Shown here one piece after another: positions 44,985 through 53,927 of a stretch of 64,000 bases of DNA. Source of the stretch: Streptomyces olindensis (lineage in GTDB: Bacteria; Actinomycetota; Actinomycetes; Streptomycetales; Streptomycetaceae); contig JJOH01000033.1 of assembly GCA_000696115.1 (NCBI GenBank), positions 34,705 through 98,704 on the forward strand, given 5' to 3'. Numbering within the stretch: position 1 is the stretch's first letter; every line of letters begins with the position of its first letter. The notes under the pieces are model-generated. The model was not told where the DNA came from, did not search any database, and saw only the letters and a program-made list of their open reading frames with translations. Made by a program: the position numbers and the translations under genes.

Positions 44985-46564
44985 ACTCCTACACCCACGG
45001 AACCGGCGGCACGGCGCTGCTCGGCGACACCATCGGGGCCAACCTGGACCGGGCGGTGGCCACCTGGCCGGACCGCGAGGCGCTGGTGGACGTGCCGTCC
45101 GGCCGGCGCTGGACGTACGCGCAGTTCGGCGCGGCGGTGGACGAACTGGCCTCCGCCCTGCTGGCGTCCGGTGTCGCCAAGGGCGACCGGGTGGGCATCT
45201 GGGCCGTCAACTGCCCCGAGTGGGTGCTCGTCCAGTACGCCACCGCCCGCCTCGGCGCGATCATGGTGAACATCAACCCGGCGTACCGCACCCACGAGGT
45301 CGAGTACGTCCTCAACCAGGCCGGCGTGTCCCTGCTGTTCGCGTCCCTGAGCCACAAGACCAGCGACTACCGGGCGATGGTGGAGCAGGTGCGGGGCCGC
45401 TGCCCCGGCCTGCGCGAGGTCGTGTACTTCGGCGACCCGAGCTGGGAGACGCTGCTCGGGCGGGCGACGCCCGGCGCGACGTACGAGGAACTCTCGTGCG
45501 ACGACCCCATCAACATCCAGTACACATCGGGCACGACGGGCTTCCCCAAGGGCGCGACCCTCTCGCACCACAACATCCTCAACAACGGCTACTTCGTGGG
45601 GGAGTTGATCGCCTACACCGAACAGGACCGGATCTGCGTCCCGGTGCCCTTCTACCACTGCTTCGGCATGGTCATGGGCAACCTCGCCGCCACCTCGCAC
45701 GGCGCCTGCGTGGTCATCCCGGCCCCGTCCTTCGACCCGAAGGCGACCCTGGACGCGGTCCAGCAGGAGCGCTGCACCTCGCTCTACGGCGTCCCGACCA
45801 TGTTCATCGCGGAGCTGAACCTGCCGGACTTCGCCTCCTACGACCTGTCCTCCCTGCGCACGGGCATCATGGCGGGCTCGCCCTGCCCGGTGGAGGTGAT
45901 GAAGCGGGTCGTCGCCGAGATGCACATGGCGGAGGTCTCCATCTGCTACGGCATGACCGAGACGTCCCCGGTCTCCCTCCAGACCCGCCGGGACGACGAC
46001 CTGGAGCACCGCACGGGCACGGTCGGACGGGTCCTGCCGCACATCGAGGTCAAGGTCGTCGACCCGGTGACGGGGGTGACGCAACCCCGGGACATGCCGG
46101 GCGAGTTGTGCACCCGCGGGTACAGCGTGATGCTCGGCTACTGGAACGAGCCGGAGAAGACGGCCGAGGCCATCGACGCGGGCCGCTGGATGCACACCGG
46201 CGACCTCGCCGTGATGCGCGAGGACGGCTACGTCGAGATCGTCGGCCGCATCAAGGACATGATCATCCGGGGCGGGGAGAACATCTACCCCCGCGAGATC
46301 GAGGAGTTCCTCCACGCCCACCCCGGGATCCAGGACGTCCAGGTCGTGGGTGTCCCGCACGAGCACTACGGCGAGGAGGTCCTGGCCTGCGTCATCGCCC
46401 GCGACCCGGGCGCCCCGCCCACCCTGGAGGAACTGCGCGCCTTCTGCGACGGGCGGTTGGCGCACTACAAGATCCCGAGCCGGCTCGAGATCCTCGACTC
46501 GTTCCCGATGACGGTGTCCGGGAAGGTGCGGAAGGTGGAACTGCGCGAGCGCTACACCGTCTGA
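44981..46564 (+). CDS. AMP-binding acyl-CoA synthetase (FadD-like)
   Basis: 527 residues starting at a GTG overlapping the upstream stop. Motifs: YTSGTTGFPKGATLSHHN (P-loop), YGMTETSPVS, TGDLAVMREDGYVEIVGRIKDMIIRGGENIYPREIE and PMTVSGKVRKVEL with the catalytic Lys. It belongs with long/medium-chain fatty acyl-CoA synthetases. Coupling to a second synthetase of different subtype suggests the two act on related acids. Confidence 0.88.
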   Translation: MNSYTHGTGGTALLGDTIGANLDRAVATWPDREALVDVPSGRRWTYAQFGAAVDELASALLASGVAKGDRVGIWAVNCPEWVLVQYATARLGAIMVNINPAYRTHEVEYVLNQAGVSLLFASLSHKTSDYRAMVEQVRGRCPGLREVVYFGDPSWETLLGRATPGATYEELSCDDPINIQYTSGTTGFPKGATLSHHNILNNGYFVGELIAYTEQDRICVPVPFYHCFGMVMGNLAATSHGACVVIPAPSFDPKATLDAVQQERCTSLYGVPTMFIAELNLPDFASYDLSSLRTGIMAGSPCPVEVMKRVVAEMHMAEVSICYGMTETSPVSLQTRRDDDLEHRTGTVGRVLPHIEVKVVDPVTGVTQPRDMPGELCTRGYSVMLGYWNEPEKTAEAIDAGRWMHTGDLAVMREDGYVEIVGRIKDMIIRGGENIYPREIEEFLHAHPGIQDVQVVGVPHEHYGEEVLACVIARDPGAPPTLEELRAFCDGRLAHYKIPSRLEILDSFPMTVSGKVRKVELRERYTV

Positions 46565-46632
46565 ACGACCGCAGGGGCGTTCGGTCGTACGGGGGCCACG
46601 ACCCGTAAGATCGACGCCCTTGGGGGTGACAC

Positions 46633-47658
46633 ATGGTCAAGCGGCGTCCGGGTACGACGCCCACGCTGGAGCAGGTGGCCGCGCTCGCCGGCGTCGGACG
46701 GGGCACGGTCTCCCGCGTCATCAACAACGAGGCGGGCGTCCGGGAGTCCACCCGCCGTGCGGTGCAGCGGGCCATCGCCGAACTCGGCTACGTGCCCAAC
46801 CTGGCGGCGCGCTCGCTGGCCGGGCGGCGGGCCGACGCCGTGGCGCTGGTCATCACGGAACGGGACTGGCGGCTGTTCGGCGAGCCGTTCTTCTCGGAGA
46901 CGGTCACGGCCGTCGGCGACGCACTCGCCGAGACATCGGTGCAACTGCTGCTCACGCTGGTCCGCACCGACGCCGAGCGGCAGCGGTTCGTCGAGTACGC
47001 GCGCGGCGGCCGGGTCGACGGCGTCCTGCTGATGTCGGTGCGCGCCGAGGACCGGCTGCCGGACATGCTCGCCGACGCGGGCCTGCCCACCGTCCTGCTG
47101 GGCCGCCGCTCCGGCGACGAGCAGATCACCTACGTCGACGCGGACAACGTCGGCGGCGCCCGGGAGGCGGTGTCCCACCTGCTGCGCGGCGGCCGACGCG
47201 CGATCGCGGCGATCACCGGGCCGCTCGACATGTACGTCGCCCAGTGCCGCCTGCGCGGCTACCAGCAGGCCATGGAGCGGGCGGGGCTGCCCGCTCCCGC
47301 CTCCTGGACCGTCGAGGGCGACTTCACCGAGGCGAGCGGGCGCCGGGCGATGGCCGAACTCCTCGATCGTCACCCGGACGTGGACGCGGTCCTCGCCGCC
47401 TCCGACACCATGGCCACCGGGGCCCTCGCCGTGCTGCGCGCGGCGGGGCGCCGGGTACCCGACGACGTGGCGGTGGTCGGCTTCGACGACTTCGAACTCG
47501 CCCGGCACACCGACCCACCGCTGACCACCGTCCGCCAGCCGCTGGAGCAGATCGGCCGGACGATGGTGCGGCTGCTGCTGGAGGAGATGGACCAGCCGGA
47601 AGTGGCGTGGCGGCACGTGATCCTGCGGACGCAGCTGGTGGTGCGGGAGTCGGCGTGA
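46633..47658 (+). CDS. CebR-like LacI-family repressor of the cellulase cluster
   Basis: 341 residues. HTH is TLEQVAALAGVGRGTVSRVINN, followed by VRESTRRAVQRAIAELGYVPNLAARSLAGRR (hinge). Effector domain markers are RVDGVLLMSVR, VDADNVGGAREAVSHLL, AVLAASDTMATGAL and VAVVGFDDFELARHTDPPLTTVRQPL. The HTH and hinge match CebR, the cellobiose/cellotriose-responsive repressor of Streptomyces. Three CebR-type boxes lie between this gene and the GH12 cellulase, so it probably controls the whole set. Confidence 0.88.
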   Translation: MVKRRPGTTPTLEQVAALAGVGRGTVSRVINNEAGVRESTRRAVQRAIAELGYVPNLAARSLAGRRADAVALVITERDWRLFGEPFFSETVTAVGDALAETSVQLLLTLVRTDAERQRFVEYARGGRVDGVLLMSVRAEDRLPDMLADAGLPTVLLGRRSGDEQITYVDADNVGGAREAVSHLLRGGRRAIAAITGPLDMYVAQCRLRGYQQAMERAGLPAPASWTVEGDFTEASGRRAMAELLDRHPDVDAVLAASDTMATGALAVLRAAGRRVPDDVAVVGFDDFELARHTDPPLTTVRQPLEQIGRTMVRLLLEEMDQPEVAWRHVILRTQLVVRESA

Positions 47659-47665
47659 AGCCGCC

Positions 47666-47864
47666 CGGGAGCGCTCCCAACCGCTGGGTGCCGCCCGCGC
47701 GTTGCGAGGACCGGTCGAGGCGCTCAGGCTGACCTGGGACTTCGAAATACATTCGACGGATTCCCTCCTAACGGGTTGTCAGGGACATGGGAGGCTCCTA
47801 CAGTCACCACCGAAACCGGTGAGGTGGGAGCGCTCCCATCCATGGGGAGGTGGGAGCGCTCCCG
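47666..47864. promoter_or_regulatory. CebR-type operators before the cellulase genes
   Basis: CGGGAGCGCTCCCA (47666-47679), TGGGAGCGCTCCCA (47825-47838, perfect) and TGGGAGCGCTCCCG (47851-47864) match the 14-bp palindrome bound by Streptomyces CebR. A weaker TGGGAGGCTCCTA lies at 47788-47800. The last two are 26 bp apart and within 100 bp of the GH12 start. Confidence 0.8.
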
Positions 47865-47922
47865 AACCCCGAGCCGCAGCACCCTCCGTTCGAATCCGGT
47901 TCCCACGGAGAGAGGCCCCCGC

Positions 47923-49053
47923 ATGCGATCGTCACCGCACCGCCTCCGCACCGTCCGCGTCCTGTGCGGCGCGCTGCTCACCGCGCTCGCCACCGTGGCG
48001 GCACTCCTCGCCGCCACCACGCCCGCCCGGGCCGACACGCTTGTCTGCGAGCCCTATGGATCGACCGTGATCCAGGGCCGCTACGTGGTCCAGAACAACC
48101 GCTGGGGCTCCAGCTCCCCCCAGTGCGTCACGGCGACCGACACCGGCTTCCGGGTCACCCAGGCCGACGGTTCGGTGCCCACGAACGGCGCGCCGAAGTC
48201 GTACCCCTCGGTCTTCAACGGCTGCCACTACACGAACTGTTCGCCGGGGACCAACCTGCCGGCGCGGCTCAGTGCCATCTCCAGCGCGCCCAGCAGCATC
48301 TCGTACGGCTACGTCTCGGGCGCCGTCTACAACGCCTCGTACGACATCTGGCTGGACCCGACGCCGCGCACCGACGGCGTCAACCGTACGGAGATCATGA
48401 TCTGGTTCAACCGGGTCGGCCCGATCCAGCCGATCGGCTCCCAGGTCGGCACCGCCTCGGTCGGCGGGCGCGGCTGGGAGGTGTGGACCGGCAGCAACGG
48501 GTCCAACGACGTGATCTCCTTCGTCGCCCCGTCGGCGATCTCCAGTTGGAGCTTCGACGTCATGGACTTCGTCGACCAGGCCGTGGCCCGGGGTCTGGCG
48601 CGGAGCGACTGGTACCTGACCAGCGTCCAGGCCGGCTTCGAGCCGTGGCAGAACGGCGCCGGGCTCGCGGTGAACTCCTTCTCCTCCGCCGTCAACACCG
48701 GCGGCGGCGACCCGGGCGGCCCCGGTGGCCCGGCGGCCGCCTGCCAGGTGACGTACGGGGCGAATGTCTGGCAGGGCGGCTTCACCGCCGACGTGACCGT
48801 GAAGAACACCGGATCCGCCGCGGTCGACGGGTGGCGGCTCGGCTTCACGCTGCCGTCCGGGCAGCGGGTCACAAGCGCCTGGAACGCGACTCTGTCCGGC
48901 ACCTCGGGCGCCGTCACCGCGAGTCCCGTCGCGCACAACGCGCGGATCGCGGCGGGCGGCACCCAGACCTTCGGCTTCCAGGGCACCTACAGCGGTGCCT
49001 TCGCCGAGCCGGCCGGCTTCACCCTGAACGGCACGCCCTGCTCCGTCGCCTGA
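47923..49053 (+). CDS. Secreted GH12 endoglucanase with CBM2
   Basis: 376 residues. Signal peptide to about residue 37 (VRVLCGALLTALATVAALL...ARA). The GH12 jelly roll begins CEPYGSTVIQGRYVVQNNRWGS; the catalytic Glu residues are in NRTEIMIWFNRVGP (nucleophile) and SVQAGFEPWQNG (acid/base). A Gly/Pro linker (GGGDPGGPGGPAAA) leads to a cellulose-binding CBM2 (CQVTYGANVWQGGFTADVTVKNTG ... to the final Cys). It should cut internal beta-1,4-glucan bonds outside the cell and resembles Streptomyces CelB. Confidence 0.92.
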   Translation: MRSSPHRLRTVRVLCGALLTALATVAALLAATTPARADTLVCEPYGSTVIQGRYVVQNNRWGSSSPQCVTATDTGFRVTQADGSVPTNGAPKSYPSVFNGCHYTNCSPGTNLPARLSAISSAPSSISYGYVSGAVYNASYDIWLDPTPRTDGVNRTEIMIWFNRVGPIQPIGSQVGTASVGGRGWEVWTGSNGSNDVISFVAPSAISSWSFDVMDFVDQAVARGLARSDWYLTSVQAGFEPWQNGAGLAVNSFSSAVNTGGGDPGGPGGPAAACQVTYGANVWQGGFTADVTVKNTGSAAVDGWRLGFTLPSGQRVTSAWNATLSGTSGAVTASPVAHNARIAAGGTQTFGFQGTYSGAFAEPAGFTLNGTPCSVA

Positions 49054-49318
49054 CCCGCGGCGCACCGACCCGCTCCGGGCTCCGCCCTGCGCCGAGAGGG
49101 CGGACCCCGGAGCGTTCCACCCGCCGTCGCGTCCCGGGAGGTACGGCAGTGGATGGCGACCTGTGGCGCGTACCGCGTGCCGGGCGCAGGTCTGTATCAC
49201 CGGCCGTGCTCGGGCGCACCGCAGTGGCATGCGCAGCACGCGCCGCCCCGCAGCACTCGCCGCCCCAGCGGCCCGCACCGCCCCCGCCCCTCCGGCCCGC
49301 ATCCGGAAAGGCTCCGCC

Positions 49319-51553
49319 ATGACCCCGCTCGTCCCCGAAGCCCGAGTCCGCCGCTCCGCCCGCCCCGTCACCCGTCGGCCCGCGTTCGTCGCCGCCCTGT
49401 GTGCCGCCGCGCTCGCCGTCACCGGGCTCACCGCCGCCGCCCCGCCCGAGCGGGAGGTCGCGCGGGCCGCCGCCGCGCTGCCGTACCAGGACCCGGCCCT
49501 GCCGGTGCCCCAGCGTGTCGAGGACCTGCTGGGCCGGATGACGCTCGACGACAAGCTCGGCCAGATGACCCAGATCGAGAAGGACGCCCTGGTCCCGCGC
49601 TCCGACCTCGCCACCTACCGCATCGGCTCGGTGCTCTCCGGCGGCGACTCCACGGTCAGCCCCAACAACGCGCAGACCTGGGCCGACACCTACGACTCCC
49701 TCCAGCGCACGGCCCTGTCCACCCCGCTGGGCATCCCGATGATCTACGGCATCGACGCAGTGCACGGCCACAACGCGGTGCGCGGCGCCACGCTCTTCCC
49801 GCACAACATCGGCCTGGGCGCCACCCGGGACCCCGCCCTGGTGCGGCGTATCGGGCGCGCGGTCGCCGAGGAGGTCGCCGGTACCGGCATCGACTGGTCC
49901 TTCGCGCCCTGCCTGTGCGTGGCCCGCAACGACCGTTGGGGGCGTACGTACGAGTCCTTCGGTGAGACGCCCGAACTGCCCACCGCCATGACCTCGTTCA
50001 TCACCGGCCTGCAGGGCGACGCCCTCGGCGGCGACCCGGCGTCCGTGCTCGCCACCGCCAAGCACTACCTCGGCGACGGCGGCACCACCGGCGGCGTCGA
50101 CCAGGGCGACACCCGGCTCTCCGAGGCGGAGTTGCGCGCCATCCACCTGCCGCCGTTCAGGGAGGCCGTCGAGCGCGGCGTGGGCTCGGTGATGCTCTCC
50201 TACAGCAGCTGGAACGGCGTACGGTCGCACGCCCACAAGTACCTCGTCACCGACGTCCTCAAGGGGGAGCTGGGCTTCACCGGGTTCGTCGTGTCCGACT
50301 GGGCGGCGGTCGACCAGCTCGACGGGCAGACCGGCTTCACCGGCGCCGAGATCGCCACCGCCGTCAACGCGGGCGTCGACATGGTGATGGTCCCGCACGA
50401 CTACAGGAAGTTCCTGAGCCTGCTGCGCGGCGAGGTGGGCGCGGGCCGGATCCCCCTGGCCCGCGTCGACGACGCCAACCGGCGCATCCTGACGAAGAAG
50501 TTCCGACTCGGGTTGTTCGAGCGGCCGTTGACCGACCGCTCCTACACCTCCACGGTCGGCTCGGCGGCCCACCGCACCCTCGCCCGGCAGGCGGTGCGCG
50601 CCTCGCAGGTGCTGCTGAAGAACGAGGGCGGCGTGCTGCCGCTGCCGAAGACGGGGCGGCTGTTCGTCGCCGGGAAGTCCGCCGACGACATCGGCAACCA
50701 GAGCGGCGGCTGGACCGTCGGCTGGCAGGGCCGCAGCGGACCCGTCACCGAGGGCACCACCGTCCTCCAGGGCATCCGCGCCGCCGTCGCCGACCCGTCC
50801 AGAGTGACCTACGACCGCTACGGCAACGGCATCGACGGCGGTTACACGGCGGCCGTGGCCGTCGTCGGCGAGACCCCGTACGCCGAGATGCGCGGCGACC
50901 GGCCGGGGGACATGGGCCTCGACCAGGAGGATCTCCAGACCCTGGCCCGACTCGAGGCGAGCGGCGTGCCGGTCGTGGTGGTGCTGGTCTCCGGCCGCCC
51001 GCTGGACATCGCCGACCGGCTGCCCGACTGGAAGGCCCTGCTGGCTGCCTGGCTGCCCGGCACCGAGGGCGGCGGCGTCGCGGACGTGCTCTTCGGCGAC
51101 CACGCGCCGACCGGCAAGCTGCCCATGACCTGGATGCGCGGCGCCTCCCAGCAGCCCGTCAACGACGGCGACGGCAAGAGCCCGCTCTTCCCCTACGGTC
51201 ACGGCCTGACCTACGGCACGGAACCCGGCCCGGATCCGGACCCCGAGCCGAGCCCCGCGAAGGCCTGCACCGCCACCCACAGGACGGTCACCTCCTGGCC
51301 CGGCGGCCACCAGGCCGAGGTCACCGTCAAGAACACCGGTACCGGCCCGCTCACCGGCTGGACGATCGACTGGGACCTGGGCGGCGCCGCCGTCACGAGC
51401 CTGTGGAACGGCACCCACTCCGTGGCGAACGGCCGGATCACGGTCCGCAACACCTCCACGAACGGCACCCTCGCCGCCGGCGCCACCACCACGTTCGGCT
51501 ACACCGCGAACGGCGGTCCGGGCACCCCCGCCCCGCGCTGCACCCCCGCCTAG
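49319..51553 (+). CDS. Secreted GH3 beta-glucosidase with C-terminal CBM2
   Basis: 744 residues. Signal peptide to about residue 45, then the GH3 barrel (RVEDLLGRMTLDDKLGQMTQIEKD, IYGIDAVHGHNAVRGATLFPHNIGLGATRD). The Asp nucleophile is in FVVSDWAAVDQL and the second domain starts VRASQVLLKNEGGVLPLPK. A Pro/Asp linker joins a CBM2 (CTATHRTVTSWPGGHQAEVTVKNTG). Secretion plus a cellulose-binding module is unusual for GH3, which often works inside the cell. It would release glucose or cellobiose from cello-oligomers at the fibre surface. 265 bp of non-coding sequence without operators separates it from the GH12 gene. Confidence 0.9.
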   Translation: MTPLVPEARVRRSARPVTRRPAFVAALCAAALAVTGLTAAAPPEREVARAAAALPYQDPALPVPQRVEDLLGRMTLDDKLGQMTQIEKDALVPRSDLATYRIGSVLSGGDSTVSPNNAQTWADTYDSLQRTALSTPLGIPMIYGIDAVHGHNAVRGATLFPHNIGLGATRDPALVRRIGRAVAEEVAGTGIDWSFAPCLCVARNDRWGRTYESFGETPELPTAMTSFITGLQGDALGGDPASVLATAKHYLGDGGTTGGVDQGDTRLSEAELRAIHLPPFREAVERGVGSVMLSYSSWNGVRSHAHKYLVTDVLKGELGFTGFVVSDWAAVDQLDGQTGFTGAEIATAVNAGVDMVMVPHDYRKFLSLLRGEVGAGRIPLARVDDANRRILTKKFRLGLFERPLTDRSYTSTVGSAAHRTLARQAVRASQVLLKNEGGVLPLPKTGRLFVAGKSADDIGNQSGGWTVGWQGRSGPVTEGTTVLQGIRAAVADPSRVTYDRYGNGIDGGYTAAVAVVGETPYAEMRGDRPGDMGLDQEDLQTLARLEASGVPVVVVLVSGRPLDIADRLPDWKALLAAWLPGTEGGGVADVLFGDHAPTGKLPMTWMRGASQQPVNDGDGKSPLFPYGHGLTYGTEPGPDPDPEPSPAKACTATHRTVTSWPGGHQAEVTVKNTGTGPLTGWTIDWDLGGAAVTSLWNGTHSVANGRITVRNTSTNGTLAAGATTTFGYTANGGPGTPAPRCTPA

Positions 51554-51654
51554 CCCACCCGGATCCCTCCGATCCGGCCCCTGGTTCTCCCCACCGGTTC
51601 ATCCCGCGGACGACCCCACCACCCTCACCCGCACCCCCGTACCGAGGAGAGCGC

Positions 51655-53871
51655 ATGACACACCGGACCAGACGCGTCGCGGACGCCCGACCGCGCCGAC
51701 CGCACCGCAGGCGCGCGGCGGCGCTGGCCACCGCGCTGACCACCGTGCTGCTGGGAGCGGCGGCCCAGCTGTCCGCCCCCGAGGCGTCCGCCGCGGAGGC
51801 CCATGTCGACAACCCGTTCGCCGGCGCCTCGTTCTACGTCAACCCGGACTACGCCCGCCTGGTCGACGGCTCCGTCGCCCGCACCACCGACGCGTCCCTC
51901 AAGGCCAGGATGGAGAAGGTCAAGAGCTATCCGACGGCCGTCTGGCTGGACCGCATCGCCGCCATCCACGGCGGCGAGGTCAACGCGGGCCGCAAGAGCC
52001 TCGCCGACCACCTGGACCTGGCGCTCGCGCAGAAGCAGCCCGGCCGCCCGATCGTGGCGACCTTCGTGGTGTACGACCTGCCGGGCCGCGACTGCTCCGC
52101 CCTGGCCTCCAACGGCGAACTCCCCCTCACCGCCGCCGGACTGGCGCGCTACAAGAGCGAGTACATCGACGAGATCGCCGAGGTCTTCGCCGACCCCAAG
52201 TACCAGGACATCCGCATCACCACCGTGATCGAGCCGGACGGCCTGCCCAACCTGGTCACCAACCTCTCCGACCCCGAGTGCGCCCAGGCCAAGAGCAGCG
52301 GCATCCAGGTCGACGCCATCCGCTACGCCCTGAACAAGCTGCACGCCGTCCCGAACGTCTACACCTACCTGGACTTCGCCCACTCCGGCTGGCTCGGCTG
52401 GGACAACAACCTCGCCCAGACGACCCGGCTGTACACGGACGTCGTCAAGGGCACCACGGCCGGCCTCGGCAGCGTCGACGGCCTGGTCACCAACGTCGCC
52501 AACTACACGCCGTTGACCGAGCCGTTCCTCACCGACCCGAACAGGACGGTCGGCGGCAACATGATCAAGTCGGGCAAGTACTACGAGTGGAATCCCAACT
52601 TCGACGAGTCGGACTTCACCCGGGCCGTGCATGCCGCGCTCGTCGCCCAGGGCTGGCCCGCCTCCACCGGCATGGTCGTCGACACCTCCCGCAACGGCTG
52701 GGGCGGCAGCGCCCGCCCGACCGCCGAGTCCACGAGCACCGTCCTCGACACCTACATCAGTCAGTCCAAGGTGGACCGGCGGACCCACCGCGGCCTGTGG
52801 TGCAACGTCAACGGCGCGGGCCTCGGGCAGCCGCCGCAGGCCTCACCCGCCGGGCACCCGGACTCGCACCTCGACGCCTTCCTGTGGGTCAAGCCGCCGG
52901 GGGAGTCGGACGGCGCGAGCAAGGACATCCCGAACGACGAGGGCAAGCGCCCGGACCCGATGTGCAACCCCACCTACACGGCGCCCAACGCGGGCGGCAA
53001 CCCGACCGGCGCGATGCCGGACGCCCCGCTCGCCGGGCACTGGTTCCACGAGCAGTTCTCGATGCTGGTGCGCAACGCGTACCCGGCGGTGCAGGCGGGC
53101 GATCCCGGCCCGGCGGACACCACGGCCCCGACCGTGCCGACCGGCCTGAGGGCCACCGCGAAGACCGCGACCAGCGTCTCCCTGGCGTGGACGGCGGCCA
53201 CCGACGACGTGGGCGTCACCGGCTACGACGTGTACCGCGACGGCACGAAGGTCGGCGCGGCGCCGGTCACCGGGACCACGTTCACCGACACCGGGCTGAG
53301 CGCCTCGACGGCGTACGGCTACACGGTCCGCGCCCGTGACGCCGCCGGGAACGTCTCCGCCGCCTCCGCCGCGCTGAGCGTCACCACGGAGGCGGGTGGC
53401 GGCGGACCCGACCCGGCCGGCGGCCTGAAGGTCACCTACCGGAACAACGACACCTCGGCCACCGACAACGCCATCCGCCCCGGCCTGCGGATCGCCAACA
53501 CCGGCAGTACCTCCGTGGACCTGACCGAGGTCACCGCCCGCTACTACTTCAGCCGGGACGGCGGTTCGTCGACCGTGAACGCGTTCTGCGACCACGCGGC
53601 GGTCGGCTGCGGCAACGTCACCCTGCGGGTGGTGCCGCTGACCACCCCGGTCGCGGGCGCCGACGCCTACCTGGAGGTCGCGTTCAGGAGCGGCACCCTG
53701 GCCGCCGGCCAGGACACCGGCGAACTCCAGCTGCGCCTGGCCAAGTCGGACTGGTCCGCCTTCGACGAGACCGGCGACTACAGCCGTACGGCCGCCACGT
53801 CCTACGCGGAGGCCCCGAGGATCCCCGCCTACCGCGGCGGCGCCCTGGCATGGGGCACCCCGCCGGCCTGA
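51655..53871 (+). CDS. Secreted GH6 cellobiohydrolase with FN3 and CBM3
   Basis: 738 residues. A long signal peptide (to about residue 46, ASA/A) precedes the GH6 barrel. Catalytic aspartates are in YDLPGRDCSALAS and TTVIEPDGLPNLVTN; GLWCNVNGAGLGQPP, LDAFLWVKPPGESDG and AGHWFHEQFSMLVRNAYP form tunnel loops as in exo-acting Cel6B. An FN3 module (APTVPTGLRATAKTATSVSLAW) and a CBM3 (LKVTYRNNDTSATDNAIRPGLRIANTG) follow. It should release cellobiose from the non-reducing end of cellulose. AGGAGAG precedes the ATG. Confidence 0.92.
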   Translation: MTHRTRRVADARPRRPHRRRAAALATALTTVLLGAAAQLSAPEASAAEAHVDNPFAGASFYVNPDYARLVDGSVARTTDASLKARMEKVKSYPTAVWLDRIAAIHGGEVNAGRKSLADHLDLALAQKQPGRPIVATFVVYDLPGRDCSALASNGELPLTAAGLARYKSEYIDEIAEVFADPKYQDIRITTVIEPDGLPNLVTNLSDPECAQAKSSGIQVDAIRYALNKLHAVPNVYTYLDFAHSGWLGWDNNLAQTTRLYTDVVKGTTAGLGSVDGLVTNVANYTPLTEPFLTDPNRTVGGNMIKSGKYYEWNPNFDESDFTRAVHAALVAQGWPASTGMVVDTSRNGWGGSARPTAESTSTVLDTYISQSKVDRRTHRGLWCNVNGAGLGQPPQASPAGHPDSHLDAFLWVKPPGESDGASKDIPNDEGKRPDPMCNPTYTAPNAGGNPTGAMPDAPLAGHWFHEQFSMLVRNAYPAVQAGDPGPADTTAPTVPTGLRATAKTATSVSLAWTAATDDVGVTGYDVYRDGTKVGAAPVTGTTFTDTGLSASTAYGYTVRARDAAGNVSAASAALSVTTEAGGGGPDPAGGLKVTYRNNDTSATDNAIRPGLRIANTGSTSVDLTEVTARYYFSRDGGSSTVNAFCDHAAVGCGNVTLRVVPLTTPVAGADAYLEVAFRSGTLAAGQDTGELQLRLAKSDWSAFDETGDYSRTAATSYAEAPRIPAYRGGALAWGTPPA

Positions 53872-53927
53872 TCCGCCCGGAATCTCCGGGGAGACACCCA
53901 ACCCCACCACCCCCACAGGAGAGACGA

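Noticed and set aside
43305..46564. The two AMP-binding enzymes as part of an NRPS or polyketide cluster
   Set aside because: No carrier protein, condensation or ketosynthase gene is nearby; both look like free acyl-CoA synthetases.
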